A stretch of 64,000 nucleotides of DNA from SZUA-100 sp965248135 (GTDB taxonomy: Bacteria; Pseudomonadota; Alphaproteobacteria; Rhizobiales; Rhizobiaceae): positions 1,550,001 through 1,614,000 of the forward strand of contig CBDFIN010000012.1 of NCBI GenBank assembly GCA_965248135.1. The letters run 5' to 3'. Each line of letters opens with the position of its first letter. Position 1 is the stretch's first letter. The notes under the pieces were generated by a model. The model was not told the origin of the DNA. It was given only the letters and a program-made list of their open reading frames with translations, and ran no database searches. Below are positions 25,674 to 32,710 of this stretch, piece after piece. The position numbers and the translations under genes were made by a program.

Positions 25674-27942
25674 GTAGAGTCGAGACGGTGCGCCTTGCCT
25701 CATTACTGAGGTCGGTTTCACCATCCCGCTCCCCGAACCGGACATGCGAGTTTCCCGGCATCCGGCTCTCCATGGACAGCAAAGCTGTCAATGGTTCACA
25801 TGGTTTCTAGCGCGTGATATGCGCGCCAGAACGAAGGTGCGCCCTGCATGGCAGGATCATCCCCCAGTTCTTTTTCATTCCATCCGTTCGGTATTCTGAT
25901 GCCTCTATTACGATAGCGGCGTGTTCCCCCGTCCGAGAACTGCTTTGTCATGGCCTTGCCGTCCCGCCAGCGGTTCCGCAAAGGCGGATGCTGACCGGCG
26001 CGGTATTTGGCCCGCAGTTTTCGGGCTCCGGTTTTACGATGTTTCTTGCGAAGCCATCGGTCAATCCTATGCCAAAGCCAGTTGTCCAGAGAGTTGAACT
26101 CCTTGCAGGCTGAGGTGGCGTATTGAAAGTAATTGCGCCATCCGGTGATGAGGGGATTGAGCGACCAGATCAAATCCTTGAACGAAAGCACGAGTGTTGC
26201 CCGTGACGTCCGTTTCTTGACCTCCCGACGCAAGGATTTAAGCTTGCCCTTCGGAATACGCAAGTTGCCGACCATATTGCCGTTTTTATACGACTTGGTG
26301 CGGACAACCCTATACCCTAAAAAGACAAACCCATCCTCAGGCCGGGTAATCAGGGTTTTCTCTGGTGAGAGTTCGAGCCGCATTTCCTGCCAGAGGAACT
26401 GGGTCAAACTTTCGCGCTCGGCCTCTGCCTGTTGTCGTGATCCGACCACAAGCAGAACGAAGTCGTCCGCGTAACGCACCATATAGAATGTCGGCTTACG
26501 TTGCCGTCGGTCAAGCCGACGACGACCTGCCGCATTCGTTGGTTTTTCACGCGGGCGCGGCATCCACCTATCATAACGCTCATCAAGCTTATGTAGGAAG
26601 ATATTTGCCAGAAGCGGTGACAACACGCCGCCCTGAGGCGTACCAGTTGCCGAATGCTGCAAGCTGCCCTCAATCATGATACCTGCTTTCAGAAAGGAGC
26701 GGATCAGCACCAAGACCTTGCGATCCCGGATACGCCGCTTCACTTCTTCCATCAGCAAATGATGATTGATGGCATCAAAACACCCTTTGATATCGCCCTC
26801 GATCACATAGTGCGTCAAAGACGGACCATGGTTGGTCGGGTGCAGCTGTCGCTGCACCGCCGCCAAGGCATCATGGGTGCTCCGGCCACGCCGGAACCCG
26901 TAAGAGTTCGGATAAAAATCCGCCTCAAAGATAGGTTCCAAAACGAACTTACACGCCATTTGCACAAGGCGATCTTTGAGCGTGGGTATCCCCAGCGGGC
27001 GGAATTGCCCCGGCCTGCCAGCCTTTGGAATCAACCGTTGTCTGACAGGTTCGGGCTTGTACGTTCCTGAGCGCAGTTCATTATGAACCTCGTCCAGAAA
27101 ACGTCCAACACCCCCCACTTGCTCATCGAGCCTGCGCCGCGTCATACCATCGGTGCCCGGTGTCTGGCTGCCCCTGTTACGGGCCAGCCTGATCCAAGCC
27201 TCAATCAGCGTTCTGCGATCACAGATCAGATTGAACAGGTCAGAGAAAGTTTTATCTTTCTCCGATGCGCTCCATCGATACAGTTTCATCTGCATGTCGA
27301 GGATAAAGCTGGTATTCACCATGCCGGACATAAGTCCACCTCCTGCTGTAAATCTATATCCACTGCCTCCCTTCGCCCCCCGTTTCCGGGACTTGCATGC
27401 GGCTTTCCCGCACTCAGACTACTACGAAGGCTCCGCCCCTTGGCCCGGCGCTCATCAGCCGTCTTGATCATCCCCCATAGTGGGGGAAGCCAAGCCAAGG
27501 TTCCCAGGTTCCAAACCCATTCCATCGTTTGCATTAGGAGCCGACTATACCCCGTGTGAACTCTGGCCCTCGGTGCTCGCAGAACAATTCCAAAGGCTGT
27601 GGCGACAATGGCCACCCCGGTCTCAGGATCACAATCCAAGACCAGCCCTTCACCAGATGCCACCAGAAGTGACACCCGACCAACCCAATTCCGATTTGGT
27701 TGGCTCCGATATTCTACCGAGGCGTCAGGCATCGGTTCGTATTCCTCTCCATGGCAAACATGCTGGCCGGAGCAGAGAAGGGCGGAATTCCCCAGTCTCT
27801 CCGGCTTTGACAAGTTCTGCTCATTTATGGTTTGTTGTAGACGCACAACGCACCTCACTTGTCAGCTTAATCCGCACCCTGCGCGGCACGGAAGCGTGAG
27901 GTCTTCCACCTCACTGGAATGCGCCCAGCTCATCTGGCGCAC
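25674..27942 (-). mobile_element. Group II intron with reverse transcriptase
   Basis: On the minus strand the intron begins GTGCGCCAGATGAGC at 27942, matching the GUGYG 5' end, and ends CTCGACTCTAC at 25674, matching the 3' AY end. Domain V is recognisable shortly before the 3' end: GAGCCGGATGCCGGGAAAC followed by TCGCATGTCCGGTTC. The maturase gene lies inside. About 600 bp between the 5' end and the maturase start is structured RNA (domains I-III) rather than protein-coding. Exact ends are confirmed by the uninterrupted host reading frame. Confidence 0.93.
25796..27331 (-). CDS. ltrA: Group II intron reverse transcriptase/maturase
   Basis: This 511-residue protein has the reverse-transcriptase core with the catalytic YADD in MVRYADDFVLLVVG, the upstream RPLGIPTLKDRLVQ and FRRGRSTHDAL blocks, and TGTPQGGVLSPLLANIFL. 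A thumb or X (maturase) domain follows (FKDLIWSLNPLITGWRNYF). I see no C-terminal HNH endonuclease cysteine or histidine pattern, so mobility may depend on replication forks rather than second-strand cleavage. The gene looks intact, so the intron may be mobile and splice-competent. Confidence 0.93.
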   Translation of the reverse strand: MSGMVNTSFILDMQMKLYRWSASEKDKTFSDLFNLICDRRTLIEAWIRLARNRGSQTPGTDGMTRRRLDEQVGGVGRFLDEVHNELRSGTYKPEPVRQRLIPKAGRPGQFRPLGIPTLKDRLVQMACKFVLEPIFEADFYPNSYGFRRGRSTHDALAAVQRQLHPTNHGPSLTHYVIEGDIKGCFDAINHHLLMEEVKRRIRDRKVLVLIRSFLKAGIMIEGSLQHSATGTPQGGVLSPLLANIFLHKLDERYDRWMPRPREKPTNAAGRRRLDRRQRKPTFYMVRYADDFVLLVVGSRQQAEAERESLTQFLWQEMRLELSPEKTLITRPEDGFVFLGYRVVRTKSYKNGNMVGNLRIPKGKLKSLRREVKKRTSRATLVLSFKDLIWSLNPLITGWRNYFQYATSACKEFNSLDNWLWHRIDRWLRKKHRKTGARKLRAKYRAGQHPPLRNRWRDGKAMTKQFSDGGTRRYRNRGIRIPNGWNEKELGDDPAMQGAPSFWRAYHALETM

Positions 27943-28109
27943 TGTGACCCATACGGCACTCACGAGTTTGGCAGCGTTGAAGTGGACAGCAAAAAGGTCT
28001 GGTTCAAAGTTGACACCTACGACCAAAACCTCGAATACCATTCGCCCGATGCCGCTGATCCAACTGTCACCAAACGGGTGATGACCATCCTACTACCTGA
28101 AGAATACTG

Positions 28110-28451
28110 ATGAGCAACAACACAGAATCCTCACCGGACAAAGTAGCCATCCTGCCACACCAATTGCTTCAGGGTATCATCGAGCAACTCTGTGAAACAA
28201 GAGATGAAATCTGGTGCTTTGCCGGCAAGGAACCCGATGAAGATGCCGCACGGGTGCTGGCCAATATTGAAACCAGGCTCACGCAAATTAAAACTAACGC
28301 CATCATCACCCCTGATCCCTGGGAAGCCTTGGCCGCTGCTGAAATGGCATTGGCAGATTTGGAAGTGGCCAAGCAGAAAGGCTACACCGTTCGGGCAAAA
28401 AAGCTGGTTTTTGCGGTGATGGATGCCAGGCGGAATTCGAACACTCTTTGA
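28110..28451 (+). CDS. Hypothetical 113-residue helical protein after the DUF3768 gene
   Basis: The start codon overlaps the DUF3768 stop (TGATG), so the two were a translationally coupled pair before the intron entered. The sequence is acidic and helical (HQLLQGIIEQLCETRDEI, then DEDAARVLANIETRL) with no signal peptide or membrane segment. I do not recognise the family. The intron upstream is likely to reduce its expression by breaking the operon. Confidence 0.6.
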   Translation: MSNNTESSPDKVAILPHQLLQGIIEQLCETRDEIWCFAGKEPDEDAARVLANIETRLTQIKTNAIITPDPWEALAAAEMALADLEVAKQKGYTVRAKKLVFAVMDARRNSNTL

Positions 28452-28476
28452 CATTCACCATTCAAATCTGATCCAT

Positions 28477-28512
28477 TTGACAGTTCTGTTTAATTTGGTA
28501 GGATATTCCTAC
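28477..28512 (+). promoter_or_regulatory. Promoter with overlapping palindromic operator of the toxin-antitoxin operon
   Basis: TTGACA lies at 28477-28482. Sixteen bases later comes TAGGAT at 28499-28504 as a possible -10. The perfect inverted repeat GTAGGA-TAT-TCCTAC spans 28498-28512 and covers this -10, as expected for an operator bound by the antitoxin. The antitoxin start is 23 bp downstream. The operator is inferred from symmetry and position. Confidence 0.6.
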
Positions 28513-28534
28513 TTTCTCACTAATTGTAGATAAT

Positions 28535-28810
28535 ATGGAAAATACAATGCCTCTGGTTAAAGTCCGCCCCAAACGTCAAATTACACTTCCTCCAAAGATC
28601 TCACGTGAGGTGGGAATCGAGGAAGGGGATCTGGTGGAAATTTGTGTGGAAGCCGATCACCTCACTATTACGCCAAAAGAAATTGTAGACAAGAAACGGA
28701 AAACCGCCTCTTTGCGCGATCTAATCGGCTCGGCAAAAGGCGTTTATGGCAAAACACCGCAGGAAGCCGATCAATACCTTAATGATATACGTGGCGAATG
28801 GGACAAATAG
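28535..28810 (+). CDS. AbrB/MazE-type antitoxin (VapB-like)
   Basis: This 91-residue protein has an N-terminal SpoVT/AbrB swapped-hairpin DNA-binding domain: VKVRPKRQITLPPKISREVG, then EGDLVEICVEADHLTITPK. The C-terminal tail (DLIGSAKGVYGKTPQEADQY) is the part that normally wraps the toxin. It overlaps the PIN-domain toxin gene by 13 bp, the usual order and arrangement. It probably binds the palindrome just upstream and represses its own operon. Confidence 0.9.
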   Translation: MENTMPLVKVRPKRQITLPPKISREVGIEEGDLVEICVEADHLTITPKEIVDKKRKTASLRDLIGSAKGVYGKTPQEADQYLNDIRGEWDK

Positions 28811-29238
28811 CTGAGCTTTCCGGCAAACGGGTTTATCTGGACACAAATATCTTTATCTATGCACTGGAGGATTATCCTGAGTGGCATGAAGTGGTAACGG
28901 CAATTTTTGACGGGATTTGCGACCAAAAATTCGAGGCTTTCAGCAGTGAATTGATATTGACCGAATTGCTGGTCAAGCCCTTGAAGACCGGCCATCCGGA
29001 TCTTGCTGATAAATACAAGGACATTCTGGAGAGCCAGACATCGCTTCCACTGTGTCCGGTCAATCGGGAGGTGCTTATTCGTGCCGCCGTGTTGCGGGCT
29101 GGAAGCGGTTTACGAACGCCAGATGCCATTCATCTGGCAACCGCACTCAACCTCAACTGTGATATTGTTCTTACCAATGACAAGCGCATCAAATCGGTTG
29201 ATGGGATTGAGATTTGGCAGCTTTCAGAGTTGAGTTGA
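28798..29238 (+). CDS. PIN-domain toxin (VapC-like ribonuclease)
   Basis: This 146-residue protein has the acidic PIN residues in place: D15 in VYLDTNIFIYALED, E56 in ELILTELLVKP, D109 in LRTPDAIHLATAL and D128 in IVLTNDKRI. This set forms the metal-dependent RNA-cleaving site of VapC toxins. It overlaps the antitoxin gene by 13 bp, so translation is coupled and antitoxin is made first. Such pairs stabilise plasmids and islands. The RNA target cannot be predicted. Confidence 0.92.
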   Translation: MGQIAELSGKRVYLDTNIFIYALEDYPEWHEVVTAIFDGICDQKFEAFSSELILTELLVKPLKTGHPDLADKYKDILESQTSLPLCPVNREVLIRAAVLRAGSGLRTPDAIHLATALNLNCDIVLTNDKRIKSVDGIEIWQLSELS

Positions 29239-29252
29239 GTGATGCCTTGGTA

Positions 29253-30185
29253 TCACAGCCGATATTCACCCCTCCCATCAAAATCCACCAACCCCTGCAT
29301 GTAGTCTTTCAGCAGATCAAAGTCGGGTGGTTTTTTCTGTTGGTGGACAGCAAAAACAATGGCCTTTTCTATCCGATCCCAATTGGCAAAATACCCAGTG
29401 GCCGAAACCAGCCAGGAAAGTCCAACAAGATATTGCAGTTTCTCACGCTGAATTGGGTCATGAAACCAGGCCATAACTTTATTGATCTGCCGTACCTGGG
29501 TTGCGGTGATCGTGCCCTTGATCTGTATAGGTCGCTCATTGATTTCTGATAAAATTATTCCAGCGATTTTTCGGGCATCATTCCGGTGGATTGAGGAGAG
29601 ATGATCTGCACACAACATCCAATCGAAAGGAAGTTCTCGCTTTCGCAATGTTCCGTCCATATCAGCCATGCCATTGACCCACAGACGAAAGGTTTCCGCA
29701 TGAGGATTAATTTTTCGGCGGCTGGCTTTTTTTAGGACTCCGATCATGTGCTGGAACCCGACCTCTGACCACGTGAATTTGTCTGTCAATATATTCAGAT
29801 TCTGGAGATTCTGGCGTTTTCCAGAGCCAAACCAGTCATCGATCTGGGGGAGTTTTTCCAAAACTTTCCGCTGGAGTGTCGAACGTTTTTCTAACGTAGT
29901 GAATGATCGATCTTCGGATTGCAAAATATGTCGAAATTGACGAACCCATTTCGGTTCAACAAAAAATGTTACCGGCGAATTGGCATTGAATTGATCCCTC
30001 AAGGCCTTTCTTGAAACTCTGGAACCAGAATTTTCCATAATCCGAAACCGGTCGCATACTGCCCAAACTTTGAAAGGGATGGTGATTTTCCCTGCATCAT
30101 CGGCCTTCAGGATTGCGTAAGCAATTTGGGTGTTGGAGTTACCCATATCGATCAGTCGTCCGACAAATTCCACGTAAGGTCTCAT
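29253..30185 (-). CDS. Unknown 310-residue protein, second gene of a two-gene unit
   Basis: I do not recognise this protein. It has no signal peptide or membrane segments and is basic, with many aromatic residues (FVEPKWVRQFRHILQSEDRS, later MAWFHDPIQREKLQYLVGLS). The AT-rich codon use and composition resemble the upstream gene and differ from the GC-richer metabolic genes, suggesting acquired DNA. Its start overlaps the upstream gene's stop (ATGA-type), so the pair is almost certainly co-translated. It is convergent with the toxin gene. Confidence 0.6.
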   Translation of the reverse strand: MRPYVEFVGRLIDMGNSNTQIAYAILKADDAGKITIPFKVWAVCDRFRIMENSGSRVSRKALRDQFNANSPVTFFVEPKWVRQFRHILQSEDRSFTTLEKRSTLQRKVLEKLPQIDDWFGSGKRQNLQNLNILTDKFTWSEVGFQHMIGVLKKASRRKINPHAETFRLWVNGMADMDGTLRKRELPFDWMLCADHLSSIHRNDARKIAGIILSEINERPIQIKGTITATQVRQINKVMAWFHDPIQREKLQYLVGLSWLVSATGYFANWDRIEKAIVFAVHQQKKPPDFDLLKDYMQGLVDFDGRGEYRL

Positions 30186-31057
30186 TTCTTCCGATTGCGT
30201 TTACGAGATGCTTTGGATTTTTTCCGTCGGGCCTTAATTTGTCTCACTTGAGCCAGTTTTTGTTTTTGTGCTTGTTCTATCTTCGGTTTATCCAGCACCC
30301 GAAGATGTTTTAGCAATTTGAAATAATCTGGTTTCTGATCCATTTGGGTTTTAATGAATACCAGACATTGCTCCATACGTTCATCATTGATTTCTTGTTT
30401 GGCCGGATCAACGACTCCCAGTTGAGTTAAGTCGGTGATCCAGTTGTTATGATTTTTAAACTCTGGATCGTTTTTGGGAATGCTTCGAAACCAGCCATGA
30501 ACCCAATCATGGTTTTGTGATGTCATGGTTTCCTGACCTGGAAATAAACCAGCACGGGCAATATGCCAGCTAAACCGGCCAGTGGATTTTTTACCGGGGC
30601 CTTTTTCAAAGGATTCCTGATCTGGAAACTCAGTGAAAGCTTCTCTAATTTGGTTTATGGACATGCCCTGCTTGAGGAGCCCTTGGAATTTTTCCGGTTG
30701 AGGCTTGACCCCTTGATGCTGCATATCAACAACGAACTGACAGATTTCTCCAGCTCTCTTCCAGTCAAGACCGTCCGATTCATCCAGAATTCCAAAAAAC
30801 CTTAAATCATTATCGACAAAATCAAATTTTATCGAGTTTTCTTTGGTTCCGTGTTTTGCCATTTCAAGTGCTTTTTGCCAGAGCCTCAAATCAACGAGCC
30901 ATATTTCCAAATCGTATAGGAAATTCAGTGCCCATTTTTTTCGCGTTTTAAAATTTTGATTTTGTTTTTGAGGGACCAAAGAACTTAGCGAAAGGAATGA
31001 CAGTTCCTTATTAAATTCTAGAATAGGTTGTTTTTCTTTTGTCCAAAAGATTTTCAT
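30182..31057 (-). CDS. Unknown 291-residue protein, first gene of a two-gene unit
   Basis: The family is not recognised. The protein starts MKIFWTKEKQPILEF and contains tryptophan-rich helices (LEIWLVDLRLWQKALEMAKH). It ends in a very basic tail (QIKARRKKSKASRKRNRKK) typical of nucleic-acid binding. It has no membrane segment. It is the first gene of the pair with the 310-residue protein. A tRNA-like sequence and an ISAs1 element lie just upstream, so its promoter region may have been altered by the insertion. Confidence 0.6.
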   Translation of the reverse strand: MKIFWTKEKQPILEFNKELSFLSLSSLVPQKQNQNFKTRKKWALNFLYDLEIWLVDLRLWQKALEMAKHGTKENSIKFDFVDNDLRFFGILDESDGLDWKRAGEICQFVVDMQHQGVKPQPEKFQGLLKQGMSINQIREAFTEFPDQESFEKGPGKKSTGRFSWHIARAGLFPGQETMTSQNHDWVHGWFRSIPKNDPEFKNHNNWITDLTQLGVVDPAKQEINDERMEQCLVFIKTQMDQKPDYFKLLKHLRVLDKPKIEQAQKQKLAQVRQIKARRKKSKASRKRNRKK

Positions 31058-31220
31058 GAAATTGTATTTCTTGGTATTTTACCTCAAAATTCAATGTTGT
31101 GCATGCAATTGAGATTGACCAATCGAACGAATGCTTGAGAAATAGAACAGCGACAAAAATCCGGTAGGGAAACGAAGACCAATTCTCTCCCCTGTCCTTG
31201 TTGCGAAATCACAAATGCCG

Positions 31221-31304
31221 TGGTGGAAGCGGGGGGAATCGAACTCCAAGCAAACAGGTGTCAAATCTGATGACCCCAACCATGGAGCAACCGCTCCCGC
31301 TTAC
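31221..31304 (-). other. tRNA-like sequence, probably degenerate
   Basis: On the minus strand an 84-nt segment starts GTAAGCGG and ends CCGCTTCCACCA. The acceptor-like stem pairs with one mismatch, and the stem continues outward. There is a T-loop motif, GTTCGATTCC, at the expected distance from the encoded CCA. The D-arm is too short and the anticodon-like loop lacks the conserved U33. It is therefore either a decayed tRNA, a tRNA-derived attachment site or a mimic. I could not assign an anticodon with confidence. Confidence 0.4.
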
Positions 31305-31323
31305 CACGACCATTCTATGGTAT

Positions 31324-32516
31324 CAGGGGAATCGCATTTGGATTTTGACAAATCTGTTTGAATAGATTCTTGAGGTTCCATCAGATTATGGAGCCTCACG
31401 ATGATAACAATCACCAGCTATTTCAATGATATAGACGACCCCCGCACAGGCAACGCCTGTCGTCACAAGTTTTGTGACATTATGACCATCAGCCTCTTGT
31501 GCGCCTTATGTGGGGGAGAAACTGCGGTGGATATGGCTGATTTTGGCCATGCGAAAGAGGATTTCCTGCGCAATTTTCTCGAATTGCCTCATGGCCCGCC
31601 CTGCCACGACACGTTTTCACGGCTGTTTCGATTGCTCAAGCCTGCGAGCTTCCAGCAGTTTTTTGAGAAATTCCGTGCTGATTTTGCCCAGGAACGTGAT
31701 GCGAGGCAGGCCATCGCCATTGATGGCAAAGAAATGCGCCGCGCCTTTGACAGGGCTGCCGATAAGTCCGGCCTGAATGTGGTGACCGCCTTTGCTCATG
31801 GGGGCCGTCTGAGCCTCGGCGTGACCCGGAGCGCCAAAGGAGGCGGCGAGATTTTGGCCTTGCGCGAGTTGATCAAAATGCTCGACATCAAAGGCGTGAT
31901 GATCACGGCGGACGCGCTGCATTGCCAGCGCGAAACATGCGAGGTGATCGTGCGCGAGGGTGGTGATTACTGTGTGCAGCTGAAGGGCAATCAGGGGGAT
32001 TTGCAGACGGATGTACGCGCCTTCATAAACGACCAGGACTTTGATTGTATTGATGAATATATCTCAACCGATGCCGATCACGGCCGCATCGAGGAGCGAT
32101 CTTACCGCGTCTATGGCACCCCGCAATATCTCCACGATACCCACAAATGGCCAAACCTCAAAGCTTTCGTTCATGTCATCTCAACGCGCGAACTGGATGG
32201 AAAATCAAGCCTGTCCGAGCGCGTTTATCTCATGTCAAAGCGTCCCGACGCGCAGGAGGCCGCCGCCTTTATCAGAGGCCATTGGCAGATCGAAAACAGT
32301 CTCCACTGGTCGCTCGATGTCATCATGAACGACGATCATCACCGCGCGCGAAAGGACAACGCACCAATCAATTTCACAACGCTGCGACGCATCGCGCTCA
32401 ACATTATAAAGGCAAATACCGACAAGGGCTCAAACCGAGTAAAATTCAAACGTGCAGGATGGAACGACGAGTTCCTGCAGTCACTCCTGAACAATTTTTG
32501 AAATGCGATTGCCCTG
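31324..32516 (+). mobile_element. ISAs1-family element (copy 1)
   Basis: The ends are CAGGGGAATCGCATTT (31324 onward) and, on the minus strand, CAGGGCAATCGCATTT (from 32516). They are flanked by a perfect 10-bp target duplication TCTATGGTAT at 31314-31323 and 32517-32526. Total length is 1193 bp with one intact transposase gene on the plus strand. The site is 10 bp from the tRNA-like sequence. Confidence 0.93.
31401..32501 (+). CDS. ISAs1-family transposase
   Basis: A 366-residue transposase with the ISAs1 hallmarks: FNDIDDPRTGNACRHKFCDI at the start, AIAIDGKEMRRAFD with the first catalytic aspartate, MITADALHCQRETC with the second, and RGHWQIENSLHWSLDVIMND with the glutamate. The frame is intact, and with perfect flanking duplications the element is probably a recent, active insertion. 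Confidence 0.93.
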   Translation: MITITSYFNDIDDPRTGNACRHKFCDIMTISLLCALCGGETAVDMADFGHAKEDFLRNFLELPHGPPCHDTFSRLFRLLKPASFQQFFEKFRADFAQERDARQAIAIDGKEMRRAFDRAADKSGLNVVTAFAHGGRLSLGVTRSAKGGGEILALRELIKMLDIKGVMITADALHCQRETCEVIVREGGDYCVQLKGNQGDLQTDVRAFINDQDFDCIDEYISTDADHGRIEERSYRVYGTPQYLHDTHKWPNLKAFVHVISTRELDGKSSLSERVYLMSKRPDAQEAAAFIRGHWQIENSLHWSLDVIMNDDHHRARKDNAPINFTTLRRIALNIIKANTDKGSNRVKFKRAGWNDEFLQSLLNNF

Positions 32517-32615
32517 TCTATGGTATTGAATTGTTTGACATTTTCAAATCATTACTTTAGAATTGATGCATATGGTGTCAAATCTGATGGCGAAATAGGC
32601 CATTTAGCAACCACG

Positions 32616-32649
32616 AACCCCATCTCTCTGAGGTGGGGTTTTTGTTTTA
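32616..32649 (+). terminator. Rho-independent terminator (plus-strand orientation)
   Basis: AACCCCA at 32616-32622 pairs perfectly with TGGGGTT at 32634-32640. The stem is followed by TTTTGTTTT. It would end transcription coming from the left. Before the ISAs1 insertion that would be a transcript crossing the region beside the tRNA-like sequence; today it is mainly the transposase transcript. Confidence 0.7.
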
Positions 32650-32710
32650 GGGAAATTCGGACAATGGAAAAATGTGGATTGGTTCGAATGAAATGAAATT
32701 ACTTCAAACC

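Larger units (their letters stand above)
25473..28110 (+). pseudogene. DUF3768 gene split by an antisense group II intron
   Basis: The first exon (25473-25673) encodes IRIRDLNDDLRRSFSGGQII and ends REFDDFSED. The second (27943-28110) starts CDPYGTHEFGSVEVD and ends RVMTILLPEEY. Joined exactly at these points the frame is continuous, giving a 122-residue protein with the DUF3768 pattern FDDF.ED.DPYG.H.FG. The intervening 2269 bp is a group II intron on the opposite strand, so splicing of the intron RNA cannot repair this gene's message. DUF3768 proteins are common on alphaproteobacterial plasmids; their function is unknown. Confidence 0.9.

Noticed and set aside
27316..27858. A 180-residue open frame on the minus strand upstream of the intron maturase
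   Set aside because: It lies in the 5' structured RNA part of the group II intron (domains I-III) and has no protein family features.
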